64,000 bases of DNA from NCBI GenBank assembly GCA_046049675.1, contig JBJORA010000041.1, forward strand, positions 1 to 64,000. Reading direction: 5' to 3'. Positions within the stretch are counted from its first letter, which is position 1. Every line of letters starts with the position of its first letter. Source of the DNA: CAIXQW01 sp046049675. GTDB taxonomy: Bacteria; Bacteroidota; Bacteroidia; Chitinophagales; Chitinophagaceae. Made by a program: the position numbers and the translations under genes. Shown piece after piece: positions 35,168-44,767 of this stretch. The notes beneath the pieces are model-generated. The model saw only the letters and a program-made list of their open reading frames with translations. It had not been told where the DNA came from and did no database searches.

Positions 35168-35175
35168 TACCTTTG
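35168..35175 (+). promoter_or_regulatory. -7 promoter element for the DEAD-box helicase gene
   Basis: TACCTTTG fits TAnnTTTG, 15 bases before ATG 35191. It overlaps an upstream in-frame TTG (35173) and so rules that codon out as the start. Confidence 0.65.
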
Positions 35176-35190
35176 CACAAATTAGATTTA

Positions 35191-37284
35191 ATGACATTTC
35201 AAGAACTCGGCTTGCGAGCAGAGCTTCTACAAGCCGCAGCAGATTTGGGCTTTACAGAGGCGACACCCATACAAGAGCAAGCGATACCGGTACTAGTGAG
35301 TGGTACCAAGGACTTTATAGGGCTAGCGCAAACGGGCACAGGTAAAACGGCTGCATTTGGTTTACCACTATTACAACTCATCAATACTGACAGCAAACTA
35401 GCACAAGCACTAGTGATTTGCCCTACACGCGAACTGTGTATGCAAATCGTGAAAGATCTTGTAAGCTTCAAAAAGCATATACCAGACACATTTGTGGCTG
35501 CAGTATATGGTGGCACAAGCATTAGTATGCAAATCCGCGATTTGCGTAAAGGCGTACAAATCGTTGTGGCAACACCTGGACGATTAATTGACCTTATTGA
35601 GCGTAATGCGATTGACCTCAACAATATTAACTACGTTGTATTAGACGAGGCCGACGAAATGCTTAACATGGGCTTTCAGGAGGATATAGAGTTTATTCTT
35701 AAGAACACACCAAACCGTAATGCAACATGGTTGTTTAGTGCAACTATGCCATCAGAAATTCGTAAGGTTAGCAAGCGTTACATGACTGAACCTGTTGAGG
35801 TGAGTGTTGGACAGGTTAATACTGCTAACGAAAATATTCTACATCAATACTTCACAGTTGCACATCATCATAGATACGAGGCCTTAAAGCGCTTAATTGA
35901 CTTTAACCCCGGTATGTATGGTATTATTTTTACAAAAACGAAAATGGATGCACAAGAGGTTACCGAAAAATTAATTCGTGAAGGTTACGACGTAGATGCA
36001 TTGCATGGCGACCTAACGCAGCAACAGCGCGATAAGGTTATGCGTGCGTTTCGTGAAAAATCTTTGCAGTTGCTCATCGCTACCGATGTTGCAGCACGTG
36101 GTATTGACGTAAAAGGCATTACACACGTTATCAATTACGAATTACCACAAGATATAGAAGCGTATACACACAGAAGCGGTCGTACGGCACGTGCAGGTAC
36201 TACGGGCATTTGTATGAGCATTGTTGGCCCACGTGATGTTAGTAAACTTCGCGATATCGAGCGTATTGCTAAAGCCAAGCTGCATAAGTTAGATGTACCA
36301 ACTGGTACAGATGCTTGTCGTAAGCAGTTTTTCTACTTTATGGATAAGGTACACAATACCGATATTAGCCATGGCGAGTACGAAAAATATTTACCTGAAT
36401 TGCAAGAGCGTTTTGCCGATATGGAAAAAGATGAAATTCTACAGCGTGTAGCTGCATTGGAATTTGATCGTTTCTTGAAGTATTACGAAAATGCTGAAGA
36501 CCTTAATCGTCGCGATCAGAAGAAAACACGCGAGCGCGATGGCGAACGCAGTGCAGGCGGCGAATCTAGTGGTCGCACTTACGGCGGTGGAAAGTACAAA
36601 AAGCTATTCATCAACCTCGGTACGCGTGATGGTTTTTACAAAGCAAGCTTCCTGCAATTTGTGCTTGACATGAGCGACTTAAGCAAGGATAGCCTAGGTA
36701 AGATAGATATGCGCGACATGTTTAGCTGGATTGAAATTGAGCCAGCTGTAGCAACTACGATGATTGACTCTCTTGATGGCAAGAGCTTTAAGGGTCGTAA
36801 GATTCGCATGAACGATGCCGACAGCGGTGGCCCATCTGGCAATCGTGGTGGTGGTCGCTCACGTGAAGGTGGCGAACGCGGTGGCCGTAGCGAAGAGCGC
36901 GGTGGCGATCGTTACAGAAGTGGTGGTGGCGACCGTGGCGGTGATCGCGGTGGCAGCAGATATGGTGATCGCGGTGGTCGCAGTGATGATCGTGGTGGCC
37001 GTAGTGATGATCGTGGTCCACGCAGTTTCGATGACCGTGGCGGTGATCGTCGTCGTACTAGCAGCGACAGCAGAGGTGGCGAGCGCAGAAATGACGCGCC
37101 TAAGCCAGAAGGTCCAAATAGGGCAGAACGTCGTGCTGCAAGTGGCAAAACACAAGATAAAAACGAGAAAATTACTGAGCGCGTAGAAAGTTATAAGCCA
37201 AAGCCAACAAAACAAGATGATGGTTTTGTGCCTAGCTTCGATAAAGAAGTGAAGCGTACTTGGGACGACGATTTAAGTATGTAG
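35191..37284 (+). CDS. deaD: DEAD-box ATP-dependent RNA helicase with DbpA-like domain and RGG tail
   Basis: The enzyme unwinds RNA during ribosome assembly and mRNA turnover, often in the cold. The 697-residue protein has the Q motif (GFTEATPIQEQAIP), motif I AQTGTGKT, PTREL, TPGR, the DEAD box in VLDEADEML, SAT, HGDLTQQQRD, ATDVAARGID and HRSGRTAR. After the helicase core comes a DbpA-like RNA-binding fold (KKLFINLGTRDGFYKA to KGRKIRM), then about 90 residues of RGG/RSDDRGG repeats and a charged tail. The repeats make long open shadow frames on both strands (36491-37215), which are not genes. The symbol follows the DeaD/CsdA group. Confidence 0.93.
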   Translation: MTFQELGLRAELLQAAADLGFTEATPIQEQAIPVLVSGTKDFIGLAQTGTGKTAAFGLPLLQLINTDSKLAQALVICPTRELCMQIVKDLVSFKKHIPDTFVAAVYGGTSISMQIRDLRKGVQIVVATPGRLIDLIERNAIDLNNINYVVLDEADEMLNMGFQEDIEFILKNTPNRNATWLFSATMPSEIRKVSKRYMTEPVEVSVGQVNTANENILHQYFTVAHHHRYEALKRLIDFNPGMYGIIFTKTKMDAQEVTEKLIREGYDVDALHGDLTQQQRDKVMRAFREKSLQLLIATDVAARGIDVKGITHVINYELPQDIEAYTHRSGRTARAGTTGICMSIVGPRDVSKLRDIERIAKAKLHKLDVPTGTDACRKQFFYFMDKVHNTDISHGEYEKYLPELQERFADMEKDEILQRVAALEFDRFLKYYENAEDLNRRDQKKTRERDGERSAGGESSGRTYGGGKYKKLFINLGTRDGFYKASFLQFVLDMSDLSKDSLGKIDMRDMFSWIEIEPAVATTMIDSLDGKSFKGRKIRMNDADSGGPSGNRGGGRSREGGERGGRSEERGGDRYRSGGGDRGGDRGGSRYGDRGGRSDDRGGRSDDRGPRSFDDRGGDRRRTSSDSRGGERRNDAPKPEGPNRAERRAASGKTQDKNEKITERVESYKPKPTKQDDGFVPSFDKEVKRTWDDDLSM

Positions 37285-37346
37285 GCTGCAAATAATCGCA
37301 GTCAGTACTGTGTTGCTATATAGCAACGAATTATAAAATAGTATTT

Positions 37347-37382
37347 AATTAGCCCTATGCTGTGCGTAGGGTTAATTTTTTA
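37347..37382 (+). terminator. Terminator after the DEAD-box helicase gene
   Basis: AATTAGCCCTA (37347-37357) pairs with TAGGGTTAATT (37367-37377), with one wobble pair, followed by T residues. Confidence 0.75.
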
Positions 37383-37532
37383 TTGCTAAACACCTAATTA
37401 CTGTGCACAAAGATCTTTAGATGGTAGAAAATTTTAGCGTTGCTGCAGTATTGCTACGATTTAAAATTTCACAAGTCCTTTATGAAAGTACGTTAGCCGC
37501 GTTATTACTGAGTAAATGCAATTTCCAGGCTG

Positions 37533-38303
37533 CTACTTTTGATATCGTTTGTCATATACACTTGGGTTCAATACTTTTTCTAAGTCGCCAAGTTTAAGTA
37601 GGTCTTCAATGGTTTTTTGAATGCATTCTCTCGTCAGTTCCTTCACAAACAAGTCAGGTGGTGTTTGATAAAGTCCTGCTAGATTTTGGCCAGTTTTACT
37701 ATCTTCTCTAATTGCTGTTTCTAAGTAATTATAGGTCCAGATGTTAAGTCCGTAGTGCCGTCCGTCTTCTAAGTCAACGCTAATGTTGCAAAAATCGTTG
37801 TCAATATTCCAGGTATTTGGATCAACTTCTTCAAATTCCAACCACAACTTAAATTGGGTGTTTTCTGTTTTTCGGACTTTAATTTTACTGTAAAGCCTTT
37901 GCAATTCTTTATTATCTGACCAACCGTAACTCTCCTTCATTGCAATAATTAGAAAGTCCCGTGCTTCATTCACTGAATTTGCCAGACCTGTAACGGATGC
38001 ATTGCTCCAAGGGCTTTCACTTTCAGACATTTTGTATGCGAACTGAAATTTATTGTCACCCAAACTATCTACTGCAACAAACCAAGCATCTTCGAAATCA
38101 TCTGCTGGTTGAATTAGCAGTCTATTACGAGAAGTCAATCCAAAAAGCGTAGAGTGTTTAAAAGTGTCATTAACCATGCCAATAAATTCGAGCATTGCGA
38201 CACCAATCTTATTCTCGATCAAAGTTGAGTTCTCACTTGTCAAATCCTCATAGTATTCTTCAAGTGTCTTGCTATTTTGCGTTGAACTACTAACTATCGG
38301 CAT
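37533..38303 (-). CDS. Hypothetical cytosolic protein
   Basis: The 256-residue protein has no signal peptide or membrane segment and is acidic. Its composition (many Asp, Glu, Trp and Tyr; GLNIWTYNYLETAI, DLFVKELTRECIQKTIEDLL) recalls immunity-type or phage-defence accessory proteins, but I recognise no family. It stands alone between the helicase and the amylase with no visible operon partner, and its codon use looks less biased than that of its neighbours, which fits a later arrival. The region 37383-37532 upstream of the stop holds nothing I can name. Confidence 0.65.
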   Translation of the reverse strand: MPIVSSSTQNSKTLEEYYEDLTSENSTLIENKIGVAMLEFIGMVNDTFKHSTLFGLTSRNRLLIQPADDFEDAWFVAVDSLGDNKFQFAYKMSESESPWSNASVTGLANSVNEARDFLIIAMKESYGWSDNKELQRLYSKIKVRKTENTQFKLWLEFEEVDPNTWNIDNDFCNISVDLEDGRHYGLNIWTYNYLETAIREDSKTGQNLAGLYQTPPDLFVKELTRECIQKTIEDLLKLGDLEKVLNPSVYDKRYQK

Positions 38304-38367
38304 ACTATCAGTTGAAAATTAGCCATAGCAACTTTGCTAGCAGTTTCCCAACTCTGCTTAGAAAAGC

Positions 38368-41277
38368 CTATTGCACTTGCAACTTCAGAACTTGTGTACC
38401 GCCAGTTGTATTAACTACAACATGGTAGATACCCGTGCTAAGACCATTAATCGTAGCATCTAAACTTAACTCGTGGTAGCCTTGCTCTAAGTTGCCATTA
38501 AACACATTGCCAATTACTTTACCAGTCATATCTATCACATTGATATTCGCGTCAGTATTTTGCGTCATTTCAATGAATAGAGTACTGTGCGCAGTTGCAG
38601 GATTTGGTGCAATAGCAATATTGCTAATAGTAGCTGCTGTAGGCTTTATGCTATTGATAACGCTAGCGTTAAACTTCTGATCGGTGTATACTCTGTAGCC
38701 ACCTGGCTCTAAAGACACAGAAAGGCTGTTGTTAGTAATATTTACACTATCAGTACCAAAGTAATTGTAGTACCAGCCATTTGTAGGGAAGCCCATTGTA
38801 ACCGTTTGTGAAGTAACATTAAAGTTACTAGCCGCAGAAACTTTTACGTCAGTGCCATTCAATACAAGTTTCTTCACCAAGCTACTGCCTAAATCTGTAC
38901 CTGTTGTAACTGTTTCGTTTACAAATGTAGCTGGGCGCAATGCACGCAATTCATTTAAACCTTTTACAACATTATAGATATTCTTGCGATTGCTTTGCGT
39001 AAAGTAGTTCCACTTAATTGGCTTAGGATCTAAGCGACATTGCGGATCGTAAGTATTTGTGCCAGGGCAATAGTTGATGCCATAATCATATCCTAATTCA
39101 CCGAATTGCCATATCATTTTTGGACCAGGAATTAGCAGAAACATAGGATACATGGCTTGCATACGCGTTAGTGCCACATTTAGATTACGCGGATTATGAT
39201 TAGATTGGTTTGATTGATTACCGTATTGCACTGTGTTATAAATTACGCGCTCTTCATCGTGGCTTTCAGCATACGCCATTAGGCCCATGCTAGTATAGCC
39301 AGGTCTGTTTTTGTGATAAGCGCGATCAAGATTATTGCCGCCATTACCCTCAACGCAATTGCTGTATTCGTCTGTAGCCTTGCCCCATAGCATCATGCCA
39401 TAGTTGTTGTAGACACTTTCTTCGGCATCTACGCCTAGAAACTCTAAAATGCAATACGTTCCAGGGCCATAAACCATCATACTATCATAGTAATCTTTCC
39501 AAATATTAACACGGCTCTGATCGTAGTTGCTCCATAGGCCAACGTTGCTACCAGTGTTTGTTTGCGTAAAGCCTTTTGCAAGATCCCAACGGAAGCCATC
39601 TAATTTGTACTCTTGTAACCAATGTTTCATAAAGCGACGTACAAAATATTTAGTTGCTTGGCTTTCGTGGTTAAAGTCGTTAAATACATTAAATGGGTGA
39701 GTCGCATCAGGATTCAACCATGGATTGTCTACTGCAGGCTTGCTTTGTGCATTATTCCAATAGAGCTGCGCAAACGGATTTACACCAGTACATTGATTAA
39801 GTACGGCATCTAGCACAACTGCGATGCCTTTGCTATGCGCCAAATCAATAAAGCGCTTTAGATCGTTCTTTGGACCATAGTATTTATCTGGTGCCATAAA
39901 GAAGTTAGGATTGTAACCCCAACTGTTATTGCCGCCAAATTCTGTAAATGGCATAAGTTCAATACAATTGATACCCATATTCTTCAGGTAGTTAAGTGTA
40001 TCTGAAAGTGTATTCCAATCGTGCGTAAGTAAATAATCACGCAATAAGATTTCGTACGTTATAAGGTTGCGCTTGTCTGGTCTTGTATAGCCTGTGGTTG
40101 TCCATGCATAACTAGGCGCTGCAGTTTGAAATGTACCAACAATACCACTTTGGCCTGCTGGATATGATGGCAAATTAGGGTAGGTTGCACTTGTAATGTA
40201 CTGATCATCCCATGGATCTAAAATTAATTCTGTGTAAGGGTCAGTTGTTGTGATAATACCATCTACAATGTATTGAAACTTGTTAAGTGCGCCAGGTGTA
40301 AGACCAGTAAGTGTAATCCAATGGCGAAGACTATCTGGTGTACGATTCATAATATAGTTGCAGCTGCTCTGCCAATTACTAAAGCTACCGTTGACAACTA
40401 CGTATTCTTTCTTTGGTGCATAAAGTACTAGTGTAACGCTTGTATCGCCAGGTAGATAGTTAATGCCATCTTCCATGCCAGCAGGCAGTGGTGCAAATGT
40501 TACATTGCCTCCGCTAACAAAAAAGTTCAAGCTATCTTCTACGGTAGTGCTGCCATCTGTAGCTACTACTTTAATTGTATTGTTGCAACCTTGTGTAATT
40601 GTAGGGCTTGCTGCAAAACTTGTTGTGTTGGTTCCTGTGCCGATGTTTACACCATTCAAGAATAGATTAATTGTAGCATTTAAGCTAGTTGCTGCTTCAA
40701 TATTTAATGATTGACCTAGAGTAACATTTACTGGCTCAGCCCAAGGAATATAGCGTGGCTCTGTAGGCGGCGCCGTAAACTTAACTTGTAGGTTATTTGT
40801 AGTGTCAACAGGTATATACATATCGCCGCCATTGCTATTGCGTTGTACTTTAGTACCAGCACCATTTCTAAATAGGATAGCAATGCGTACAATTTTTTCT
40901 GCATTATTAGTAATACCAAAATAAGTGCGCAAGTTTGCTGGCAAAGTAAAACTCCATTGGTTATTACCTAAGGATGTAGCTTGGTATGTACTATTTGTGC
41001 CCGGCCATGTTGTAAGTACGTACTTCCAATCAGTAGGGCCTGTACTTAGGTTTGTTATAGCACCAAGATGCAAGTAAACGTCTGTTACTGGTGTATGGTT
41101 GAATAAACCTTGGTTGCCTTTATTAGCATCCATCGTAATTACAACCGAGTTGGCATTTATTTCTTTCAAAAATGCCGGACTAGTAGCTAGCAAGTTTTGT
41201 GCATTTGCAGCTGGTATGCCCAGGCAAAGTACAATTAGGATTAAATAAGCTTTGATCAATACTGCACACTTTTTCAT
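38368..41277 (-). CDS. Secreted GH13 alpha-amylase-family enzyme with T9SS C-terminal domain
   Basis: The 969-residue protein has a signal peptide ending near ANAQ and an N-terminal immunoglobulin-like/E-set region including a carbohydrate-binding-like part (VTLVLYAPKKEYVVVNG). The GH13 barrel starts around residue 420 (YEILLRDYLLTHDW). Catalytic residues are visible: the nucleophile in DGFRWDLAKG (about 565), the acid in YCILEFLG (about 611) and the third carboxylate in AESHDEER (about 672). The C terminus is a type A T9SS sorting domain (IAIAPNPA, VIDMTGKVIG, GIYHVVV, VLKLQV). The enzyme probably degrades starch or glycogen outside the cell. The ATG at 41277 was chosen because the -7 element at 41302-41309 lies just upstream. 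Confidence 0.92.
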   Translation of the reverse strand: MKKCAVLIKAYLILIVLCLGIPAANAQNLLATSPAFLKEINANSVVITMDANKGNQGLFNHTPVTDVYLHLGAITNLSTGPTDWKYVLTTWPGTNSTYQATSLGNNQWSFTLPANLRTYFGITNNAEKIVRIAILFRNGAGTKVQRNSNGGDMYIPVDTTNNLQVKFTAPPTEPRYIPWAEPVNVTLGQSLNIEAATSLNATINLFLNGVNIGTGTNTTSFAASPTITQGCNNTIKVVATDGSTTVEDSLNFFVSGGNVTFAPLPAGMEDGINYLPGDTSVTLVLYAPKKEYVVVNGSFSNWQSSCNYIMNRTPDSLRHWITLTGLTPGALNKFQYIVDGIITTTDPYTELILDPWDDQYITSATYPNLPSYPAGQSGIVGTFQTAAPSYAWTTTGYTRPDKRNLITYEILLRDYLLTHDWNTLSDTLNYLKNMGINCIELMPFTEFGGNNSWGYNPNFFMAPDKYYGPKNDLKRFIDLAHSKGIAVVLDAVLNQCTGVNPFAQLYWNNAQSKPAVDNPWLNPDATHPFNVFNDFNHESQATKYFVRRFMKHWLQEYKLDGFRWDLAKGFTQTNTGSNVGLWSNYDQSRVNIWKDYYDSMMVYGPGTYCILEFLGVDAEESVYNNYGMMLWGKATDEYSNCVEGNGGNNLDRAYHKNRPGYTSMGLMAYAESHDEERVIYNTVQYGNQSNQSNHNPRNLNVALTRMQAMYPMFLLIPGPKMIWQFGELGYDYGINYCPGTNTYDPQCRLDPKPIKWNYFTQSNRKNIYNVVKGLNELRALRPATFVNETVTTGTDLGSSLVKKLVLNGTDVKVSAASNFNVTSQTVTMGFPTNGWYYNYFGTDSVNITNNSLSVSLEPGGYRVYTDQKFNASVINSIKPTAATISNIAIAPNPATAHSTLFIEMTQNTDANINVIDMTGKVIGNVFNGNLEQGYHELSLDATINGLSTGIYHVVVNTTGGTQVLKLQVQ

Positions 41278-41301
41278 TCTGAATATCTCTATTTTGCTAA
41301 G

Positions 41302-41309
41302 CAAATATA
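41302..41309 (-). promoter_or_regulatory. -7 promoter element for the T9SS amylase gene
   Basis: On the minus strand TATATTTG fits TAnnTTTG, 24 bases before ATG 41277. It overlaps the TTG at 41304 and so excludes it as a start. Confidence 0.6.
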
Positions 41310-41475
41310 ATTAATTTCACGGTGCTTAGTGTCATTTTTACAATAAGAAAGTCACACTTTGTCAAGAATACGCCGCTTTTACGGATCTAGCAATTGAGCC
41401 TGACCATCTTGCAACCTAACATTTGCAATGGTATTTGCTTTTGTACTCAAGCCTTTTAAGCTAATTTGCATACCA

Positions 41476-42282
41476 ATGACGTTTGGCGTACACATAAAAG
41501 CTCTCCTACAGCTAAAAATCACTTTTCATAGTTTATTGCTTATTGCACTCTTGTTGAATTCAGCTACTGGTACCGCACAAGCAATTAGAAACTATACTAC
41601 AAATGCAAACCTATGGCTGATGTATAGTGGCGAGCATGGCTTGTCAAAAAAGTGGGGATTGCACTTAGAAGCACAACCGCGACGTGCCAAGCTAGGTTTA
41701 TCTACGCAACAAACGTTGTTGAGATTTGGATTAAATTACTATTGCAATCCAAGTGTTTTTGTGACACTTGGTTATGCCTATGTAGATACACATCCGTATG
41801 GTGAATTTGCAGTTGCTGCTAAATTTCCAGAGCATCGCATTTACGAGCAATTGCAGTACAAGAGCGCAATAGGCTCCACAGAATTAATTCATCGTTGGCG
41901 CTTAGAACAGCGTTTTTTATATAATCCCACATTACAAGCAGATAGCACATGGCAAGCATCGCAAACACCAACGTATTACCATCGTCTTCGCTATATGCAT
42001 CGTACAAATTTTCCTTTCTTAAAGAAGGGTAGGCCTACCAATTACTATGCGTTCGCAAGCGATGAGGTCTTTGTCAATTTTGGTAAGAACACAAAGTTTA
42101 ACCTGCTTGATCAGAATAGATTGATGCTTGGATTTGGCTATAAAGTTTCCAAAGCTTTTAAGTTGGAATTTGCTTACCTAAACCACCACTTGTTTAAAAG
42201 CGATGGCATTAGGGTAGAAAATAATCACACCTTACTAATAGCATTAACAAGTAACGCCAATTTTTATAAAGCGCGCAGATAG
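41476..42282 (+). CDS. DUF2490 family outer-membrane protein
   Basis: The 268-residue protein matches DUF2490: after the signal peptide (ending near GTAQA) it reads NANLWLMYSGEHGLSKKWGLHLEAQPRR, then beta strands such as LLRFGLNYYCNP, YEQLQYKSA and RWRLEQRFLYN. The family is predicted to form an outer-membrane barrel of unknown role. The start at ATG 41476 gives a normal signal peptide of about 35 residues; the upstream ATG at 41428 in frame would add 16 hydrophobic residues and is less likely. Confidence 0.8.
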   Translation: MTFGVHIKALLQLKITFHSLLLIALLLNSATGTAQAIRNYTTNANLWLMYSGEHGLSKKWGLHLEAQPRRAKLGLSTQQTLLRFGLNYYCNPSVFVTLGYAYVDTHPYGEFAVAAKFPEHRIYEQLQYKSAIGSTELIHRWRLEQRFLYNPTLQADSTWQASQTPTYYHRLRYMHRTNFPFLKKGRPTNYYAFASDEVFVNFGKNTKFNLLDQNRLMLGFGYKVSKAFKLEFAYLNHHLFKSDGIRVENNHTLLIALTSNANFYKARR

Positions 42283-42345
42283 TTTTATTTGAAGCAAACA
42301 GGGTGGGTAGTGTATTGAAACCTTTTTCTTTACAAACGTAATATC

Positions 42346-42376
42346 AAAAAAAAGAGACTCAGTTTCCCAAGTCTCT
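42346..42376 (-). terminator. Terminator after the aconitase gene
   Basis: On the minus strand AGAGACT pairs with AGTCTCT (42370-42376 with 42353-42359) around a ten-base loop, followed by a run of eight T. Confidence 0.75.
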
Positions 42377-42401
42377 CCAAATGAAGTTTTTTTAATTGCG
42401 A

Positions 42402-44666
42402 TTAAGCCACGCTTGCTCTAATAATATTAAGCGCTCCACCTGCCTTAAACCAATCAATTTGCTGAGCGTTATAACTATGCTTTACTTGAATAGTTTCGCT
42501 GCTACCGTCAGCATGATTTAGCACTAATTGCAAATTCTTGCCTGGCTCCATAGCTTGTAAGCCTTCGATTTCAAAAGTATCATCCTCTTGAATCTTGTCG
42601 TAGTCGGCTTTGTTATCAAATGTAAGCGCTAGCATACCTTGCTTCTTAAGGTTTGTTTCGTGGATACGTGCAAAGCTCTTTACAAGTACAGCGCGTACAC
42701 CTAGGTGGCGCGGCTCCATTGCTGCATGCTCGCGGCTACTACCTTCGCCATAGTTTTCATCACCAACAACTAAAGTGCCAATGCCAGCAGCTTTGTAAGC
42801 ACGCTGCGTTGCAGGTACTGGGCCGTATTCGCCACTTAATTGGTTTTTGATATTATCTGTTTTATCGTTGAATGCATTTACCGCACCAATCAACATATTG
42901 TTGCTAATATTATCTAGATGTCCTCTAAACTTTAGCCATGGACCTGCCATACTAATATGGTCTGTCGTGCACTTGCCTTTTGCTTTAATAAGCAATTTTA
43001 GCCCTTTTAGATCCACACCTTCCCATGCAGCAAATGGGTCAAGTAGTTGCAAACGCTTGCTGTCTGGAGCAACAAGCACTTGAACGCCTGTGCCATCCTC
43101 AGCCGGCGCTTGGTAGCCTGCATCTTCTACAGCAAAACCTTTGCTAGGCAACTCGTCGCCACTAGGAGCATCAAGCTTTACTTGCTCACCATTAGCATTT
43201 GTAAGTGTATCTGTTAATGGATTAAATGTCAAATCGCCTGCAACTGCCAAAGCCGTTACTAATTCTGGACTTGCAACAAAAGCATATGTATTTGGATTGC
43301 CATCAGCACGTTTTGCAAAGTTGCGATTGAAGCTATGGACAATGGTATTTTTTTCTTGCTTTTCTGCACCCATACGATCCCACATACCTATGCAAGGGCC
43401 ACATGCATTAGCAAATACTGTTGCGCCGATGCTGTCGTACAATTCAAGGAAACCATCGCGCTCAATTGTATAACGTACTTGTTCGCTACCAGGTGTAATT
43501 GTAAACTCGCTCTTGGTTTTTAGACCTTTATCTTTTAGTTGTTTAACAACACTTACACTTCGGCTAATATCCTCGTAACTACTGTTTGTGCAACTACCTA
43601 TCAATCCCACTTCAATTTTTGTAGGCCAACCGTTTGCAGCTGCTACTTCCTTCATTTTGCTGATTGGAGTAGCTAAATCTGGCGTAAAAGGACCGTTTAA
43701 ATGCGGCTCTAATTCGCTTAGGTTGATTTCGTAAACTTCGTCAAAGTATTTTTCTGGATTTGCGTAAACTTCTGCATCGCCTGTCAAGTGCTCGGCTATA
43801 GCATCAGCAAGGGCAGCCACATCAGCACGGCCTGTACTTTGTAAGTAACGCGCCATGCTGGCATCGTAACCAAATGTGCTGGTTGTTGCGCCTATTTCAG
43901 CACCCATATTACAGATAGTGCCTTTACCTGTGCAACTTAAGCTTGTAGCACCTTCTCCAAAATACTCCACAATAGCATTTGTACCGCCTTTTACTGTAAG
44001 AATACCAGCAACTTTTAGAATCACATCTTTTGCACTTGCCCAACCGTTGAGTTTGCCCGTAAGTTTAATACCAATAAGCTTTGGCATTAATAGCTCCCAA
44101 GGTAAACCAGCCATCACATCGCATGCATCAGCACCACCTACACCAATCGCTACCATGCCTAGGCCGCCTGCGTTTACGGTGTGGCTATCTGTACCAATCA
44201 TCATACCACCTGGGAATGCATAGTTTTCTAGCACTACTTGGTGAATGATACCAGCACCAGGCTTCCAAAAACCGATACCGTATTTATTACTTACCGAAGC
44301 AAGAAAATCGTATACTTCTTTGCTTTCTGAGTTTGCAACTTCTAAATCTTTATTGGCGTTAATTTTAGCTGTAATAAGGTGATCGCAATGCACGGTACTT
44401 GGAACCGCTACCGACGGACGACCAGCTTGCATAAACTGAAGCAAAGCCATTTGCGCTGTAGCATCTTGCATCGCAACGCGGTCTGGGTTAAAGTCTACAT
44501 AGTCGCCAAGACGTGCATAAGCCTTTAGCGCCATGCCTTTATCAAGGTGAGCATATAAAATTTTCTCAGCTAATGTAAGTGGTTTGCCAAGGGCTGTTCG
44601 TGCCGCAGCAACCCTATCAGGAAATTTGCTGTACACCTCTTTAATCATTGCAATATCAAACGCCAT
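42402..44666 (-). CDS. Aconitate hydratase
   Basis: Aconitase isomerises citrate to isocitrate in the TCA cycle using a [4Fe-4S] cluster. The 754-residue protein is of the mitochondrial-like type common in Bacteroidota. It has CDHLI in the N-terminal part, the cluster ligands in IGSCTNSSYED and ANACGPCIGMW, and the swivelling domain with DENYGEGSSREHAAMEPR. The ATG at 44666 (MAFDIAMIKEVYSKF) was chosen; a longer frame from 44732 adds a non-homologous leader. A terminator follows at 42346-42376. A near-consensus TACCTTCG lies upstream near 44690. Confidence 0.94.
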   Translation of the reverse strand: MAFDIAMIKEVYSKFPDRVAAARTALGKPLTLAEKILYAHLDKGMALKAYARLGDYVDFNPDRVAMQDATAQMALLQFMQAGRPSVAVPSTVHCDHLITAKINANKDLEVANSESKEVYDFLASVSNKYGIGFWKPGAGIIHQVVLENYAFPGGMMIGTDSHTVNAGGLGMVAIGVGGADACDVMAGLPWELLMPKLIGIKLTGKLNGWASAKDVILKVAGILTVKGGTNAIVEYFGEGATSLSCTGKGTICNMGAEIGATTSTFGYDASMARYLQSTGRADVAALADAIAEHLTGDAEVYANPEKYFDEVYEINLSELEPHLNGPFTPDLATPISKMKEVAAANGWPTKIEVGLIGSCTNSSYEDISRSVSVVKQLKDKGLKTKSEFTITPGSEQVRYTIERDGFLELYDSIGATVFANACGPCIGMWDRMGAEKQEKNTIVHSFNRNFAKRADGNPNTYAFVASPELVTALAVAGDLTFNPLTDTLTNANGEQVKLDAPSGDELPSKGFAVEDAGYQAPAEDGTGVQVLVAPDSKRLQLLDPFAAWEGVDLKGLKLLIKAKGKCTTDHISMAGPWLKFRGHLDNISNNMLIGAVNAFNDKTDNIKNQLSGEYGPVPATQRAYKAAGIGTLVVGDENYGEGSSREHAAMEPRHLGVRAVLVKSFARIHETNLKKQGMLALTFDNKADYDKIQEDDTFEIEGLQAMEPGKNLQLVLNHADGSSETIQVKHSYNAQQIDWFKAGGALNIIRASVA

Positions 44667-44767
44667 AACAATAAAATTTGTGGCGCGAAGGTAAGGAATT
44701 TTGCTTAATGCTTTTGCAGATGTTTGCCGCACTTTTTCACGCTACAAAATGCGCAATGATTGCCAAT

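Noticed and set aside
36491..37215. Several long ORFs on both strands within the DEAD-box helicase gene
   Set aside because: They arise from the RGG/RSDDRGG codon repeats in the helicase frame and have low-complexity products.
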